60,402 nucleotides of DNA from CAZTDU01 sp050248795 (GTDB taxonomy: Bacteria > Pseudomonadota > Gammaproteobacteria > Burkholderiales > SG8-39). The DNA lies in the NCBI GenBank assembly GCA_050248795.1, contig JBFWRS010000023.1, positions 1-60,402 on the forward strand, in the 5' to 3' direction. Each line of letters begins with the position of its first letter. The first letter of the stretch is position 1. The notes beneath the pieces are model-generated. The model had not been told where the DNA came from and searched no databases. It was given only the letters and a program-made list of their open reading frames with translations. Below are positions 8,277-16,650 of the stretch, in pieces. The position numbers and the translations under genes are program-made.

Positions 8277-8646
8277 GCGAACTGATGGAGATCTTGTTGG
8301 CCTTGATGTCGGCCTCGTCGTCGCCGACGATCTGGTAGGTCACCGAGGCGGCGCCTTCCGCCTGCAGCTCGACCGTGGCGCCGAACACGCAGCGGCCCTC
8401 GGCGTCGACCAGCTTGGGATCGATCACCTGCGCATTCGCCAGCTTTGCCTCGAGCTCGGATATGCGGCCCTCGATGAAGCCCTGCCGGTCGCGCGCGGCA
8501 TCGTACTCGGCGTTCTCCGACAGGTCGCCGTGCGAGCGCGCTTCGGCGATCGCCTGGACCACGTTTGGTCGCTCGACGGACTTCAGGCGGTGGAGTTCGG
8601 CGCGCAGCAGTTCCGCGCCAACTGCGGTCATCGGGGTCTTGGCCAT
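8173..8646 (-). CDS. greA: Transcription elongation factor GreA
   Basis: GreA (157 aa) enters the RNA polymerase secondary channel and stimulates cleavage of backtracked RNA. The N-terminal coiled coil has the acidic tip G-D-L-S-E-N-A-E-Y (about residues 40-48), and the C-terminal FKBP-like domain contains I-S-S-P-I-A-R-A-L-I-G-K. It follows carB by 21 bp, the usual carA-carB-greA order, and its 3' end overlaps convergent yhbY by 104 nt. Confidence 0.97.
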   Translation of the reverse strand: MAKTPMTAVGAELLRAELHRLKSVERPNVVQAIAEARSHGDLSENAEYDAARDRQGFIEGRISELEAKLANAQVIDPKLVDAEGRCVFGATVELQAEGAASVTYQIVGDDEADIKANKISISSPIARALIGKYAGDEVDVQTPGGVKRYEILDVRYV

Positions 8647-8667
8647 GTGTCTCCCATCCTACGGCGA

Positions 8668-11600
8668 TCAGGCATTGGCGAAATCGAGCTTGGCATGCAG
8701 GTCCTGGAGCCGGTAGGGCTCCAGCCGGGCCAGGTGGCGCATGCCCGCGCAAGCCGCGCGCGCGCCCGAAACGGTAGTGAAGTATGTCACGCGCGCGGCG
8801 AGCGCGCTGATACGAAGCGAGCGCGAATCCGAGATCGCGGTGCGGGTGTCCTCAACCGTGTTGGCGATGAAGCTTACCTCGCCATTCTTGATCATGTCGA
8901 CGACGTGCGGCCGGCCCTCGGCGACCTTGTTGACGATGCTCACCGCAATGCCGTGGGCGGCGAGCACGCCTGCGGTGCCGCGCGTTGCCAGGATGGAGAA
9001 GCCGAGCTCCGTCAGGTCGCGTGCGATGGATACCGCGGCCAGCTTGTCCGCGTCACGCACGCTGACGAAGGCGCGCCCGCCGGAAGGCAGCCTGACGCCG
9101 GCCGCGAGCTGCGATTTCACGAACGCCTCGCCGAAGGTCTCGCCGATGCCCATCACTTCGCCGGTGGACTTCATCTCCGGGCCGAGGATGGTGTCGACAC
9201 CCGGGAACTTGGCGAACGGAAACACCGCCTCCTTGACCGAAAAGTACGGCGGAATCACCTCGCGCACGCCCTGCTCCGCGATCGATCGCCCGGCCATGCA
9301 GCGCGCCGCGACCTTGGCCAGCGGCACGCCGGTGGCCTTGGATACGAAGGGAACGGTGCGCGACGCGCGCGGATTGACCTCCAGCACGAACACGGTGTCG
9401 CGCTGGATGGCGAACTGCACGTTCATCAGCCCGACCACCTTCAGTCCCTTCGCCAGCACCGTGCTCTGGCGCCGGATCTCGCGCTCCAGGTGGCTCGAGA
9501 TCGAGTGCGGCGGCAGGCAGCAGGCCGAGTCGCCCGAGTGCACGCCCGCCTGCTCGATGTGCTCCATGACGCCGCCGACCATCACGTGCTTGCCGTCCGA
9601 GACGCAGTCGACGTCGATCTCTATCGCATCCGACAGATAGCGGTCGAGCAGCACCGGCGAATCGTTGGAGACGCGCACCGCCTCCTTCATGTAGCGCTCG
9701 AGCTCGCTCTGCTGGTGCACGATCTCCATGGCGCGGCCGCCGAGCACGTAGCTCGGACGCACCACCACCGGGTAGCCGATATCCTCGGCGAGCCTGAGCG
9801 CGTCCTTCGCCGAGCGCGCGGTGCGGTTCGGCGGCTGGCGCAGCTTCAGCCGGTTGAGCAGCTTCTGGAAGCGTTCGCGGTCCTCGGCCACGTCGATCGC
9901 ATCGGCGGTGGTGCCGATGATCGGCACGCCGGCGGCCGCGAGTTCGCGCGCGAGCTTCAGCGGCGTCTGGCCGCCGTACTGCACGATCACGCCCCAGGGT
10001 TTCTCGACCGCCGCGATCTCGAGCACGTCCTCGAGCGTCAGCGGCTCGAAGTACAGGCGGTCGGAGGTGTCGTAGTCGGTCGACACGGTCTCGGGATTGC
10101 AGTTGACCATGATGGTTTCGAAGCCGTCCTCGCGCAGCGCGAGCGCCGCATGCACGCAGCAATAGTCGAACTCGATCCCCTGCCCGATGCGGTTCGGTCC
10201 GCCGCCCAGCACCATGACCTTCTTCTTCGCCGAAGGCGCGGCTTCGCACTCCTCCTCATAGGTCGAGTACATGTACGCAGTCGAGGTGGCGAATTCGGCG
10301 GCGCAGGTGTCGACGCGCTTGTACACCGGCCGGATGCCGTCCGCGTGGCGCCGCGCGCGCACCTCATGCTCGGTGGTGTTGAAGAGGTAAGCCAGGCGTC
10401 GGTCCGAGAAGCCCTTGCGCTTCAGCAGGCGCAGCTTTGCCGCATCTATCTCGTCCAGCTTCCTGTCGTCCAGTTCCATCTCTAGATCGACAATCTCCCT
10501 TATCTGCGCGAGGAACCACGGGTCTATGTGCGTGAGGCGGTGCACCTCCTCGAGCGTGAAGCCGTTCTCGAACGCGTCGCCGACGTACCAGATCCGCTCC
10601 GGGCCGGGTTCACCGAGTTCCTTCTCTATCGTCTCGCGGTCCCTGGTGTGCTGGTTGAGGCCGTCGACGCCGGTCTCCAGGCCGCGCAGCGCCTTCTGGA
10701 AGGACTCCTGGAAGGTGCGCCCGATTGCCATCACCTCGCCGACCGACTTCATCTGCGTGGTCAGCCTGTCGTTCGCCTGCGGGAACTTCTCGAACGCGAA
10801 CCGCGGCACCTTCGTCACCACGTAGTCGATCGAGGGCTCGAACGAAGCGGGCGTGGCGCCACCCGTGATGTCGTTCCTGAGTTCGTCCAGCGTATAGCCG
10901 ACCGCCAGCTTCGCGGCGACCTTGGCGATCGGGAAGCCGGTGGCCTTGGAGGCAAGCGCCGAGGAGCGGCTGACGCGGGGGTTCATCTCGATCACCAGCA
11001 TGCGGCCGTCGTCCGGGTTGACCGCGAACTGCACGTTCGATCCGCCGGTGTCGACGCCGATCTCGCGCAGCACCGCGATCGACGCGTCGCGCATCAGCTG
11101 GTATTCCTTGTCGGTCAGCGTCTGCGCGGGAGCCACGGTGATCGAATCGCCGGTATGCACCCCCATGGCGTCGAGGTTCTCGATCGAGCAGACGATGATG
11201 CAGTTGTCCGCGGAATCGCGGACCACCTCCATCTCGAACTCCTTCCAGCCGATTACCGACTCCTCGATCAGCAGTTCCTTCGTCGGCGACGCCTCGAGCC
11301 CGCGCTCGCAGATGGCGACGAACTCCTCCCGGTTGTAGGCAATGCCCCCGCCCGAGCCGCCCATCGTGAACGAGGGGCGGATGACGACCGGGAAGCCGAT
11401 CGCGCCCTGCACCTGAAGCGCTTCCTCCATCGAGTGCGCCATTCTCGCCCGCGGGCAGGCAAGCCCGATCGACTCCATCGCGCGCTTGAACTTCTCGCGG
11501 TCCTCCGCCTTGTCGATCGCCTCGCGCTTCGCGCCGATCATTTCGACGCCGTACTTCTCCAGCACGCCCTCGCGCGCGAGGTCCAGCGCGCAGTTGAGCG

Positions 11601-11883
11601 CGATCTGCCCGCCCATGGTGGGCAGCAGCGCCTGCGGCCTCTCCCTCTCGATGATGCTGGCGACCATCTGCCAGGTGATCGGCTCGATGTAGATCGCGTC
11701 CGCCGTGTCCGGGTCGGTCATGATCGTCGCCGGGTTGGAATTGACCAGGATGACGCGATAGCCTTCCGCGCGCAGCGCCTTGCAGGCCTGCGCCCCCGAG
11801 TAGTCGAATTCGCACGCCTGGCCGATGACGATCGGGCCTGCGCCGATCACCAGGATCGACTGGATGTCGGTGCGCCTAGGCAA
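8668..11883 (-). CDS. carB: Carbamoyl-phosphate synthase large subunit
   Basis: CarB (1071 aa) uses ammonia from CarA, bicarbonate and two ATP to make carbamoyl phosphate for pyrimidines and arginine. Two homologous ATP-grasp halves are visible: the first begins with V-I-G-A-G-P-I-V-I-G-Q-A, the second with V-L-G-G-G-P-N-R-I-G-Q-G-I-E-F-D-Y near residue 560. A C-terminal MGS-like allosteric domain follows. No in-frame ATG fits the conserved N-terminus M-P-R-R-T-D-I-Q-S; the start is TTG at 11883, overlapping the carA stop by 8 nt. Confidence 0.98.
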   Translation of the reverse strand: MPRRTDIQSILVIGAGPIVIGQACEFDYSGAQACKALRAEGYRVILVNSNPATIMTDPDTADAIYIEPITWQMVASIIERERPQALLPTMGGQIALNCALDLAREGVLEKYGVEMIGAKREAIDKAEDREKFKRAMESIGLACPRARMAHSMEEALQVQGAIGFPVVIRPSFTMGGSGGGIAYNREEFVAICERGLEASPTKELLIEESVIGWKEFEMEVVRDSADNCIIVCSIENLDAMGVHTGDSITVAPAQTLTDKEYQLMRDASIAVLREIGVDTGGSNVQFAVNPDDGRMLVIEMNPRVSRSSALASKATGFPIAKVAAKLAVGYTLDELRNDITGGATPASFEPSIDYVVTKVPRFAFEKFPQANDRLTTQMKSVGEVMAIGRTFQESFQKALRGLETGVDGLNQHTRDRETIEKELGEPGPERIWYVGDAFENGFTLEEVHRLTHIDPWFLAQIREIVDLEMELDDRKLDEIDAAKLRLLKRKGFSDRRLAYLFNTTEHEVRARRHADGIRPVYKRVDTCAAEFATSTAYMYSTYEEECEAAPSAKKKVMVLGGGPNRIGQGIEFDYCCVHAALALREDGFETIMVNCNPETVSTDYDTSDRLYFEPLTLEDVLEIAAVEKPWGVIVQYGGQTPLKLARELAAAGVPIIGTTADAIDVAEDRERFQKLLNRLKLRQPPNRTARSAKDALRLAEDIGYPVVVRPSYVLGGRAMEIVHQQSELERYMKEAVRVSNDSPVLLDRYLSDAIEIDVDCVSDGKHVMVGGVMEHIEQAGVHSGDSACCLPPHSISSHLEREIRRQSTVLAKGLKVVGLMNVQFAIQRDTVFVLEVNPRASRTVPFVSKATGVPLAKVAARCMAGRSIAEQGVREVIPPYFSVKEAVFPFAKFPGVDTILGPEMKSTGEVMGIGETFGEAFVKSQLAAGVRLPSGGRAFVSVRDADKLAAVSIARDLTELGFSILATRGTAGVLAAHGIAVSIVNKVAEGRPHVVDMIKNGEVSFIANTVEDTRTAISDSRSLRISALAARVTYFTTVSGARAACAGMRHLARLEPYRLQDLHAKLDFANA

Positions 11884-13015
11884 GCTTCGCCTCCTGCATC
11901 ATCGCGGCGAAGCGGTCGAAGAGATACGAGATGTCGTGCGGGCCGGGGCTGGCCTCGGGATGCCCCTGGAAACAGAACGCCGGCCGGTCGGTGCGCGCGA
12001 GGCCCTGCAGCGAGCCGTCGAAAAGCGACACATGCGTGGTGCGCAGTTTCCCCGGCAGCGTCGCGGGATCGACCGCGAAGCCGTGGTTCTGGCTGGTGAT
12101 CGCAACGACGCCGGTGTCGAGGTCCTTTACCGGATGATTCGCGCCATGGTGGCCGAACTTCATCTTCAGCGTCTTCGCCCCGGAGGCCAGCGCCATCAAC
12201 TGGTGGCCGAGGCAGATGCCGAACACCGGGACCCGCGTCTCGTCGAGGATCTCGCGGATGGCGCGGATGGCGTAGTCGCAGGGCTCCGGATCGCCGGGGC
12301 CGTTCGACAGGAAGACGCCGTCCGGCTCGAGCGCCAGCGATTCAGCCGCCGTGGCCTGCGCAGGCAGCACCGTCACGCGGGCGCCGCGGTCGACCAGCAG
12401 GCGCAGGATGTTCTTCTTGATGCCATAGTCGTACGCGACGACGTGGAAGCGCGGCTCGCCGCCCGCGGCATGGCCGCCGCCCAGTGTCCACGCGCCCTCG
12501 CGCCAGTCATAGGCTTTCGCCGTGGTGACGACCTTCGCCAGGTCCATGCCGCCGAGGCCGGGAAACCCGCGCGCCTGCGCCAGCGCCTTCGCCTCGTCCA
12601 CGTCTCCCGCAGCGATGCAGCCGCTCTGCGCGCCCTTCTCTCGCAGGATGCGCGTCAGCCTGCGCGTGTCGACATCCGCGATGCCGATGACGCCGTGCGC
12701 TTCGAGATATTCGCCGAGGCTGCGCTGCGATCGCCAGCTCGACGGCGCGGCCGGCACGTCCCGCACCACCAGGCCCGCGGCGTGGATGCGCACGGATTCC
12801 TCGTCTTCCGTATTGACGCCGGTGTTGCCGACGTGAGGATGCGTCAGCGTGACGATCTGGCGGCAGTACGACGGATCGGTGAGGATTTCCTGGTAGCCGG
12901 TGATCGCGGTGTTGAACACCACCTCGCCCGCGCTGTATCCGCGCGCGCCGATCGACCGGCCCCGGAATACCGTCCCGTCGGCGAGGACGAGTACGGCAGG
13001 TTCGAGGCTGGCCAC
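11876..13015 (-). CDS. carA: Carbamoyl-phosphate synthase small subunit
   Basis: CarA (379 aa) is the glutaminase subunit that supplies ammonia to CarB through an internal tunnel. The class I amidotransferase triad is visible: the nucleophile Cys in G-I-C-L-G-H-Q, and His and Glu in G-H-P-E-A-S-P-G. N-G-P-G-D-P and the N-terminal G-Y-Q-E-I-L-T-D-P-S-Y are also typical. The start is GTG at 13015; no ATG lies at the conserved N-terminus. The 95-bp gap to dapB upstream carries a hairpin. Confidence 0.98.
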   Translation of the reverse strand: MASLEPAVLVLADGTVFRGRSIGARGYSAGEVVFNTAITGYQEILTDPSYCRQIVTLTHPHVGNTGVNTEDEESVRIHAAGLVVRDVPAAPSSWRSQRSLGEYLEAHGVIGIADVDTRRLTRILREKGAQSGCIAAGDVDEAKALAQARGFPGLGGMDLAKVVTTAKAYDWREGAWTLGGGHAAGGEPRFHVVAYDYGIKKNILRLLVDRGARVTVLPAQATAAESLALEPDGVFLSNGPGDPEPCDYAIRAIREILDETRVPVFGICLGHQLMALASGAKTLKMKFGHHGANHPVKDLDTGVVAITSQNHGFAVDPATLPGKLRTTHVSLFDGSLQGLARTDRPAFCFQGHPEASPGPHDISYLFDRFAAMMQEAKLA

Positions 13016-13040
13016 TCTGGACTCCGGATGTCGATGCGAA

Positions 13041-13071
13041 AAGCGGGAAAGGCCTCTAGCCCCTCCCGCTT
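13041..13071 (-). terminator. Hairpin between dapB and carA
   Basis: AAGCGGGA (13041-13048) pairs with TCCCGCTT (13064-13071), with an inner GGC/GCC pairing. On the minus strand the stem ends in a run of four Ts, two of them unpaired. It could end the fur-side bamE-dapB transcript before carA, or act as a leader structure of carA. The T-run is short, so termination is uncertain. Confidence 0.4.
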
Positions 13072-13110
13072 CATTGAGTCACGGATTATACCCGCAAGGG
13101 CCCGGTGCGG

Positions 13111-13884
13111 CTACCGCATCCCCAGCACGTCGAACATGTCGTAGAGGCCGGCGGTCCTGCCCTGCAGCCACTTCGCCGCCCGCAACGCGCCGAGCGCATA
13201 GGTCATGCGGCTCTGCGAGCGGATGGTCAGCTCGACCCGCTCGCCCTCGCCCGCGAACAGCACCGTGTGCTCGCCGACGATGTCGCCGCCGCGGATGGCA
13301 TGAAAGCCGATCGCCTTGCGGTCGCGCTCGCCGGTGTCGCCCATGCGACCGTGCACCGCGGCCTTGTCGAGGTCGCGACCGAGCGCAGTGGCGACGATGC
13401 GCCCCAGCATCAGCGCCGTCCCCGATGGCGCGTCCACCTTGTGGCGGTGATGCGCTTCGATGATCTCGACGTCGAAGTCCTCGCCGAGCGCCTTCGCCGC
13501 GTCGCCCGCGAGCTTGAACAGCACGTTGACGCCGACGGCGAAATTCGGCGACATGGCCACCGGGATACGCTGCGCCGCCGCGCGAATCATGTCCATCTGG
13601 GCCGGGGTGAATCCGGTCGTGCCAATGACACAGGCCGTGGCACCGCGCGCGCACGCCTCCAGGTGCGCGAGCGTGCCCTCGGGCCGCGTGAAATCGACCA
13701 GCACATCCGTCGCGGCCAGCGCGCCGAGATCCGACACCACCTTCACGGGGCCTGCGCCATGTCCGAGCGCCGCGCTGCCGGGCGCATCGAGCGCCGCGGC
13801 AAGCTCCAGCGACTTGTCGGCAAGCACGCAATCGATCAGCGTGCGGCCCATGCGGCCTCCGGCACCGGCTATCGCCACCTTCAT
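13111..13884 (-). CDS. dapB: 4-hydroxy-tetrahydrodipicolinate reductase
   Basis: DapB (257 aa; family about 265-273) makes tetrahydrodipicolinate with NAD(P)H in lysine and meso-diaminopimelate synthesis. The nucleotide motif G-A-G-G-R-M-G is at 7-13, followed by the G-T-T-G-F segment and the substrate loop E-A-H-H-R-H-K-V-D-A-P-S-G-T-A with the catalytic His and Lys. The ATG at 13884 overlaps the bamE stop (ATGA), so the two are co-translated. Confidence 0.98.
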   Translation of the reverse strand: MKVAIAGAGGRMGRTLIDCVLADKSLELAAALDAPGSAALGHGAGPVKVVSDLGALAATDVLVDFTRPEGTLAHLEACARGATACVIGTTGFTPAQMDMIRAAAQRIPVAMSPNFAVGVNVLFKLAGDAAKALGEDFDVEIIEAHHRHKVDAPSGTALMLGRIVATALGRDLDKAAVHGRMGDTGERDRKAIGFHAIRGGDIVGEHTVLFAGEGERVELTIRSQSRMTYALGALRAAKWLQGRTAGLYDMFDVLGMR

Positions 13885-14468
13885 TCATTCCCCCTGATGC
13901 GATCGATCATGCGGCCGAAGAAGCCGCGCTCCGCAGGCGCATCGGCTGCCGGCTTCTTTTCAGGCTCGGCGGGCTCGGACGACTTGCCGTAGTCCGGATC
14001 GTCGCTTGCCGCCTTCCAGTTCTGCCCGACAGGTGCTGACGCGTCCGGTGCAGCACTCGCCGCGGGTGCTGCGGGCTCTGCAGCCGCCGCCGGCTTCGTT
14101 GCCGCTGGCTTGCCTGCGGGCGGCTCGGCAGCAGGGCTCGCCGGCACGATGTCGCCGCTTACGCGCGCCAGCTTGCCATCCTCGAAGAACACCGAAAACC
14201 TGCGGTGCTCGCGCGGCTTGCCGGGAACGTCGCGAAAGTACGGGTAGTCCCAGCGGTCGGCATGGAAGATGTCGGCCACCAGCGGCGTGCCGAGGACGAA
14301 TCGCACCTGCTCGCGCGTCATGCCGGGCTTGAGCTGCGACACCATTTCCTGCGTGATGTAATTGCCCTGCTGGATTTCCATGCGGTAGGGCGACACGCCC
14401 GGCAGCGTCGGCACGGTGCCGCACGCTGCCGCCGAAGCGGCGAGCGCGACCATCACTGCTCGTCGCAT
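13881..14468 (-). CDS. bamE: Outer membrane assembly lipoprotein BamE with long C-terminal extension
   Basis: BamE (SmpA/OmlA family) is a small lipoprotein of the BAM complex that folds outer-membrane proteins. A short signal peptide ends at a Cys in S-A-A-A-C-G-T, a somewhat weak lipobox. The domain then shows Y-R-M-E-I-Q-Q-G-N, L-K-P-G-M-T-R-E-Q-V-R and V-L-G-T-P. The protein is 195 aa (E. coli 113): about 85 extra Ala/Pro/Lys-rich residues follow the core. An upstream ATG at 14477 is possible. The gene is divergent from fur, as described for omlA in Pseudomonas. Confidence 0.93.
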   Translation of the reverse strand: MRRAVMVALAASAAACGTVPTLPGVSPYRMEIQQGNYITQEMVSQLKPGMTREQVRFVLGTPLVADIFHADRWDYPYFRDVPGKPREHRRFSVFFEDGKLARVSGDIVPASPAAEPPAGKPAATKPAAAAEPAAPAASAAPDASAPVGQNWKAASDDPDYGKSSEPAEPEKKPAADAPAERGFFGRMIDRIRGNE

Positions 14469-14478
14469 TCTGCACATG

Positions 14479-14492
14479 GGTATAATGATAAC
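14479..14492. promoter_or_regulatory. Divergent bamE/fur promoter with Fur-box-like sequence
   Basis: Only 58 bp separate the bamE and fur starts. TATAATGATAA at 14481-14491 gives a perfect TATAAT -10 on the plus strand and also matches ten bases of the Fur-box core GATAATGATAATCATTATC. A Fur site here would let Fur regulate itself and bamE. No good -35 is visible, and only about half of the 19-bp box is matched. Confidence 0.5.
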
Positions 14493-14526
14493 CGCCCATG
14501 AGTCCGGATCTCCTCCGCATTCAAAG

Positions 14527-14964
14527 ATGAATTCCTCCCAGAGCCTCAAGGAAAGCGGCCTCAAGTCCACGCTGCCGCGGCGCAAGATCCTCGAGCTGTT
14601 CGAATCGAGCAAGGTACGTCACCTTTCCGCCGAGGACGTGTACCGCACGCTGCTTGCCGAGGGCATCGACGTCGGGCTTGCCACCGTCTATCGCGTATTG
14701 ACGCAGTTCGAGCATGCCGGCCTGCTGTCGCGGCAGCATTTCGAGACCGGCAAGGCGGTGTTCGAACTGGCCCAGGGCGGTCACCATGACCACCTGGTGT
14801 GCATGCAGTGCGGGCGGGTCGAGGAGTTCTACGATGCCGAGATCGAGAAGCGGCAGGGCGAGATCTGCAGGCAGCGCGGTTTTTCGCTGAACGGACATTC
14901 GCTCGCGCTGTATGTCGACTGCGAGCGTGCCGACTGCGAGCACCGGCCCCGCAAGCCGGCCTGA
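14527..14964 (+). CDS. fur: Ferric uptake regulator Fur
   Basis: Fur (145 aa) is the Fe(II)-sensing repressor of iron uptake. The winged-helix part contains T-L-P-R-R-K-I-L and D-V-G-L-A-T-V-Y-R-V-L. The metal sites are visible in G-G-H-H-D-H-L-V-C-M-Q-C-G and in the C-terminal C-E-R-A-D-C-E-H. I take the ATG at 14527, which matches the family N-terminus; the open frame upstream runs through the divergent bamE start. It converges on recN with a 25-bp gap. Confidence 0.97.
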   Translation: MNSSQSLKESGLKSTLPRRKILELFESSKVRHLSAEDVYRTLLAEGIDVGLATVYRVLTQFEHAGLLSRQHFETGKAVFELAQGGHHDHLVCMQCGRVEEFYDAEIEKRQGEICRQRGFSLNGHSLALYVDCERADCEHRPRKPA

Positions 14965-14989
14965 AGCCTGGCGCGCCGGCCGCTTCCCG

Positions 14990-16648
14990 CTACTTCCCTT
15001 CCAGCATTTCCGCGGCGTGGCGGCGCGTCGTCGCCGTGATCGACGTCCCGCCCAGCATCCTCGCCAGTTCCTCGATGCGTTCGGCACGGTCCAGCCGTCG
15101 CACCACGGTGCGCGGCCTGCCACGCCCGACTTCCTTCGCCACCGACCATTGCTCGGTACCCTGTGCTGCGACCTGGGGCAGGTGCGTGACGCACATCACC
15201 TGCCTGTCGCGGCCGAGCTTCGCCAGCGACTTGCCGACGATCTCGGCAACCGCACCGCCGATTCCGCTGTCGATCTCGTCGAAGAGCAGCGTGGGCACCG
15301 GTGAAGACTTGGCCGCGACCAGGTGAATCGCGAGGCTGATGCGCGACAGCTCGCCGCCCGAGGCCACCTTCGCCAGCGGCCGAAGCGGCAGGCTCTCGTG
15401 CGAGGCCACCTGGAATTCGACGCCTTCGAGGCCATGCACGGAAGGCGACTGCAGCGCCGGCAGCTCGACCGAGAAACGACCGCCCGCCATGGCGAGCTTC
15501 TGCATCGACGCACTCACCGCCCTGGACAGCGCCTGTGCGGCGGCCCGGCGCCTGCCGCTCACTTCTCGCGCAAGCGCGTCGTAGCGATGCCTCGCCGCGA
15601 CGACCTCCCTCGAGAGCGCCTCGGCATCACCGGCGAGTTCAAGCTCCGCAAGCCGCGCGGCGGCGCGCGCGGCGAACTCCGCGAGTTCTCCCGGCTTGAC
15701 CCGATAGCGTCGCGCCGCGGCATGCATCGCCTCGATGCGCGACTCGGTGGCGCGCAGCGCGGCGGGATCGAGGTCCAGCCTCGACGCATAGCCGCGCAGT
15801 TCGCGCGCTGATTCGCTTGCCTGCGCGCCAGCCGACTCGAGCAACTCCACGATCGGAACCAGCGCGGCGTCGTGCGCGGACAGCGCGCGCAGCCGGTTCG
15901 CCACCGCACCCAGTTGCGCAATGCAGGCGCCATCGGCTTCGGCCAGCGCCTCCAGCGCGGATTGCGCGCCCGCGACCAGGCTGGAGCCGTGCGCCAGCCG
16001 CTGCTGCTCGGCGCTCACCGCCTCCCACTCGCCCTCCGCGGGGGCAAGCCGCTTCAGGTCGGCGACCGTGGTGGCGAGCTCACGCCTCTCCGCTTCGCGC
16101 TGCTCGACGCGAGCAAGCGCCTCGGCTTCCAGCGCCTCCAGGCGCTTCCAGGCGCGGAACTCGGCCGCGCAGCGCTCGACCTCGGCGCCGATGCCGGCGT
16201 GCGCATCGAGCAGCTCGCGCTGCGCGGTGCCGCGCAGCAGGCTCTGGTGCGCATGCTGGCCGTGAATGTCGAGCAGCCACTCGCCGGCCTCGCGCGCCTG
16301 CGCGAGGGTGGCAGCCCTGCCGTTGATGAAGCAGCGAGAACGCCCGCTGCGGTCAACGGTGCGCCTGAGGATCAGCACGCCCGGGTCGCCGTCCAGTTCA
16401 TGCTCGGCAAGATAGTCCTGCAGCGGCCCCTGCGCGGCGAGGTCGAACTCGGCCGACAGCTCGGCGCGCTCCGCGCCGTCGCGCACGATGCCGGCGTCGG
16501 CACGCCCCCCCACCAGCAGCTCGAGCGCATCCACGAGGATCGACTTGCCCGCGCCGGTTTCCCCGGTCAGCACGGTGAACCCCGCACCGGCCTCGATCTC
16601 CGCACGCTCGACGATCACGTAGTCGCGGATGGCGAGCACGCGCAGCAC
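14990..16648 (-). CDS. recN: DNA repair protein RecN
   Basis: RecN (552 aa) is an SMC-like ATPase that gathers broken DNA ends in recombinational repair. The N-terminal Walker A is G-E-T-G-A-G-K-S, the middle is coiled-coil-rich, and the C-terminal head carries the signature G-G-E-L-S-R-I-S-L-A and Walker B T-L-L-F-D-E-I-D-S-G-I-G. The start is GTG at 16648, 2 bp after the nadK stop, so the two are almost certainly co-transcribed. No clear LexA box was noticed. Confidence 0.98.
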   Translation of the reverse strand: MLRVLAIRDYVIVERAEIEAGAGFTVLTGETGAGKSILVDALELLVGGRADAGIVRDGAERAELSAEFDLAAQGPLQDYLAEHELDGDPGVLILRRTVDRSGRSRCFINGRAATLAQAREAGEWLLDIHGQHAHQSLLRGTAQRELLDAHAGIGAEVERCAAEFRAWKRLEALEAEALARVEQREAERRELATTVADLKRLAPAEGEWEAVSAEQQRLAHGSSLVAGAQSALEALAEADGACIAQLGAVANRLRALSAHDAALVPIVELLESAGAQASESARELRGYASRLDLDPAALRATESRIEAMHAAARRYRVKPGELAEFAARAAARLAELELAGDAEALSREVVAARHRYDALAREVSGRRRAAAQALSRAVSASMQKLAMAGGRFSVELPALQSPSVHGLEGVEFQVASHESLPLRPLAKVASGGELSRISLAIHLVAAKSSPVPTLLFDEIDSGIGGAVAEIVGKSLAKLGRDRQVMCVTHLPQVAAQGTEQWSVAKEVGRGRPRTVVRRLDRAERIEELARMLGGTSITATTRRHAAEMLEGK

Positions 16649-16650
16649 GG

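Noticed and set aside
8074..10485. An open frame of about 800 codons antisense to carB
   Set aside because: It is a by-product of GC-rich codon use opposite a perfectly conserved carB; its translation is rich in Arg, His, Asp and Leu with no recognisable domain.
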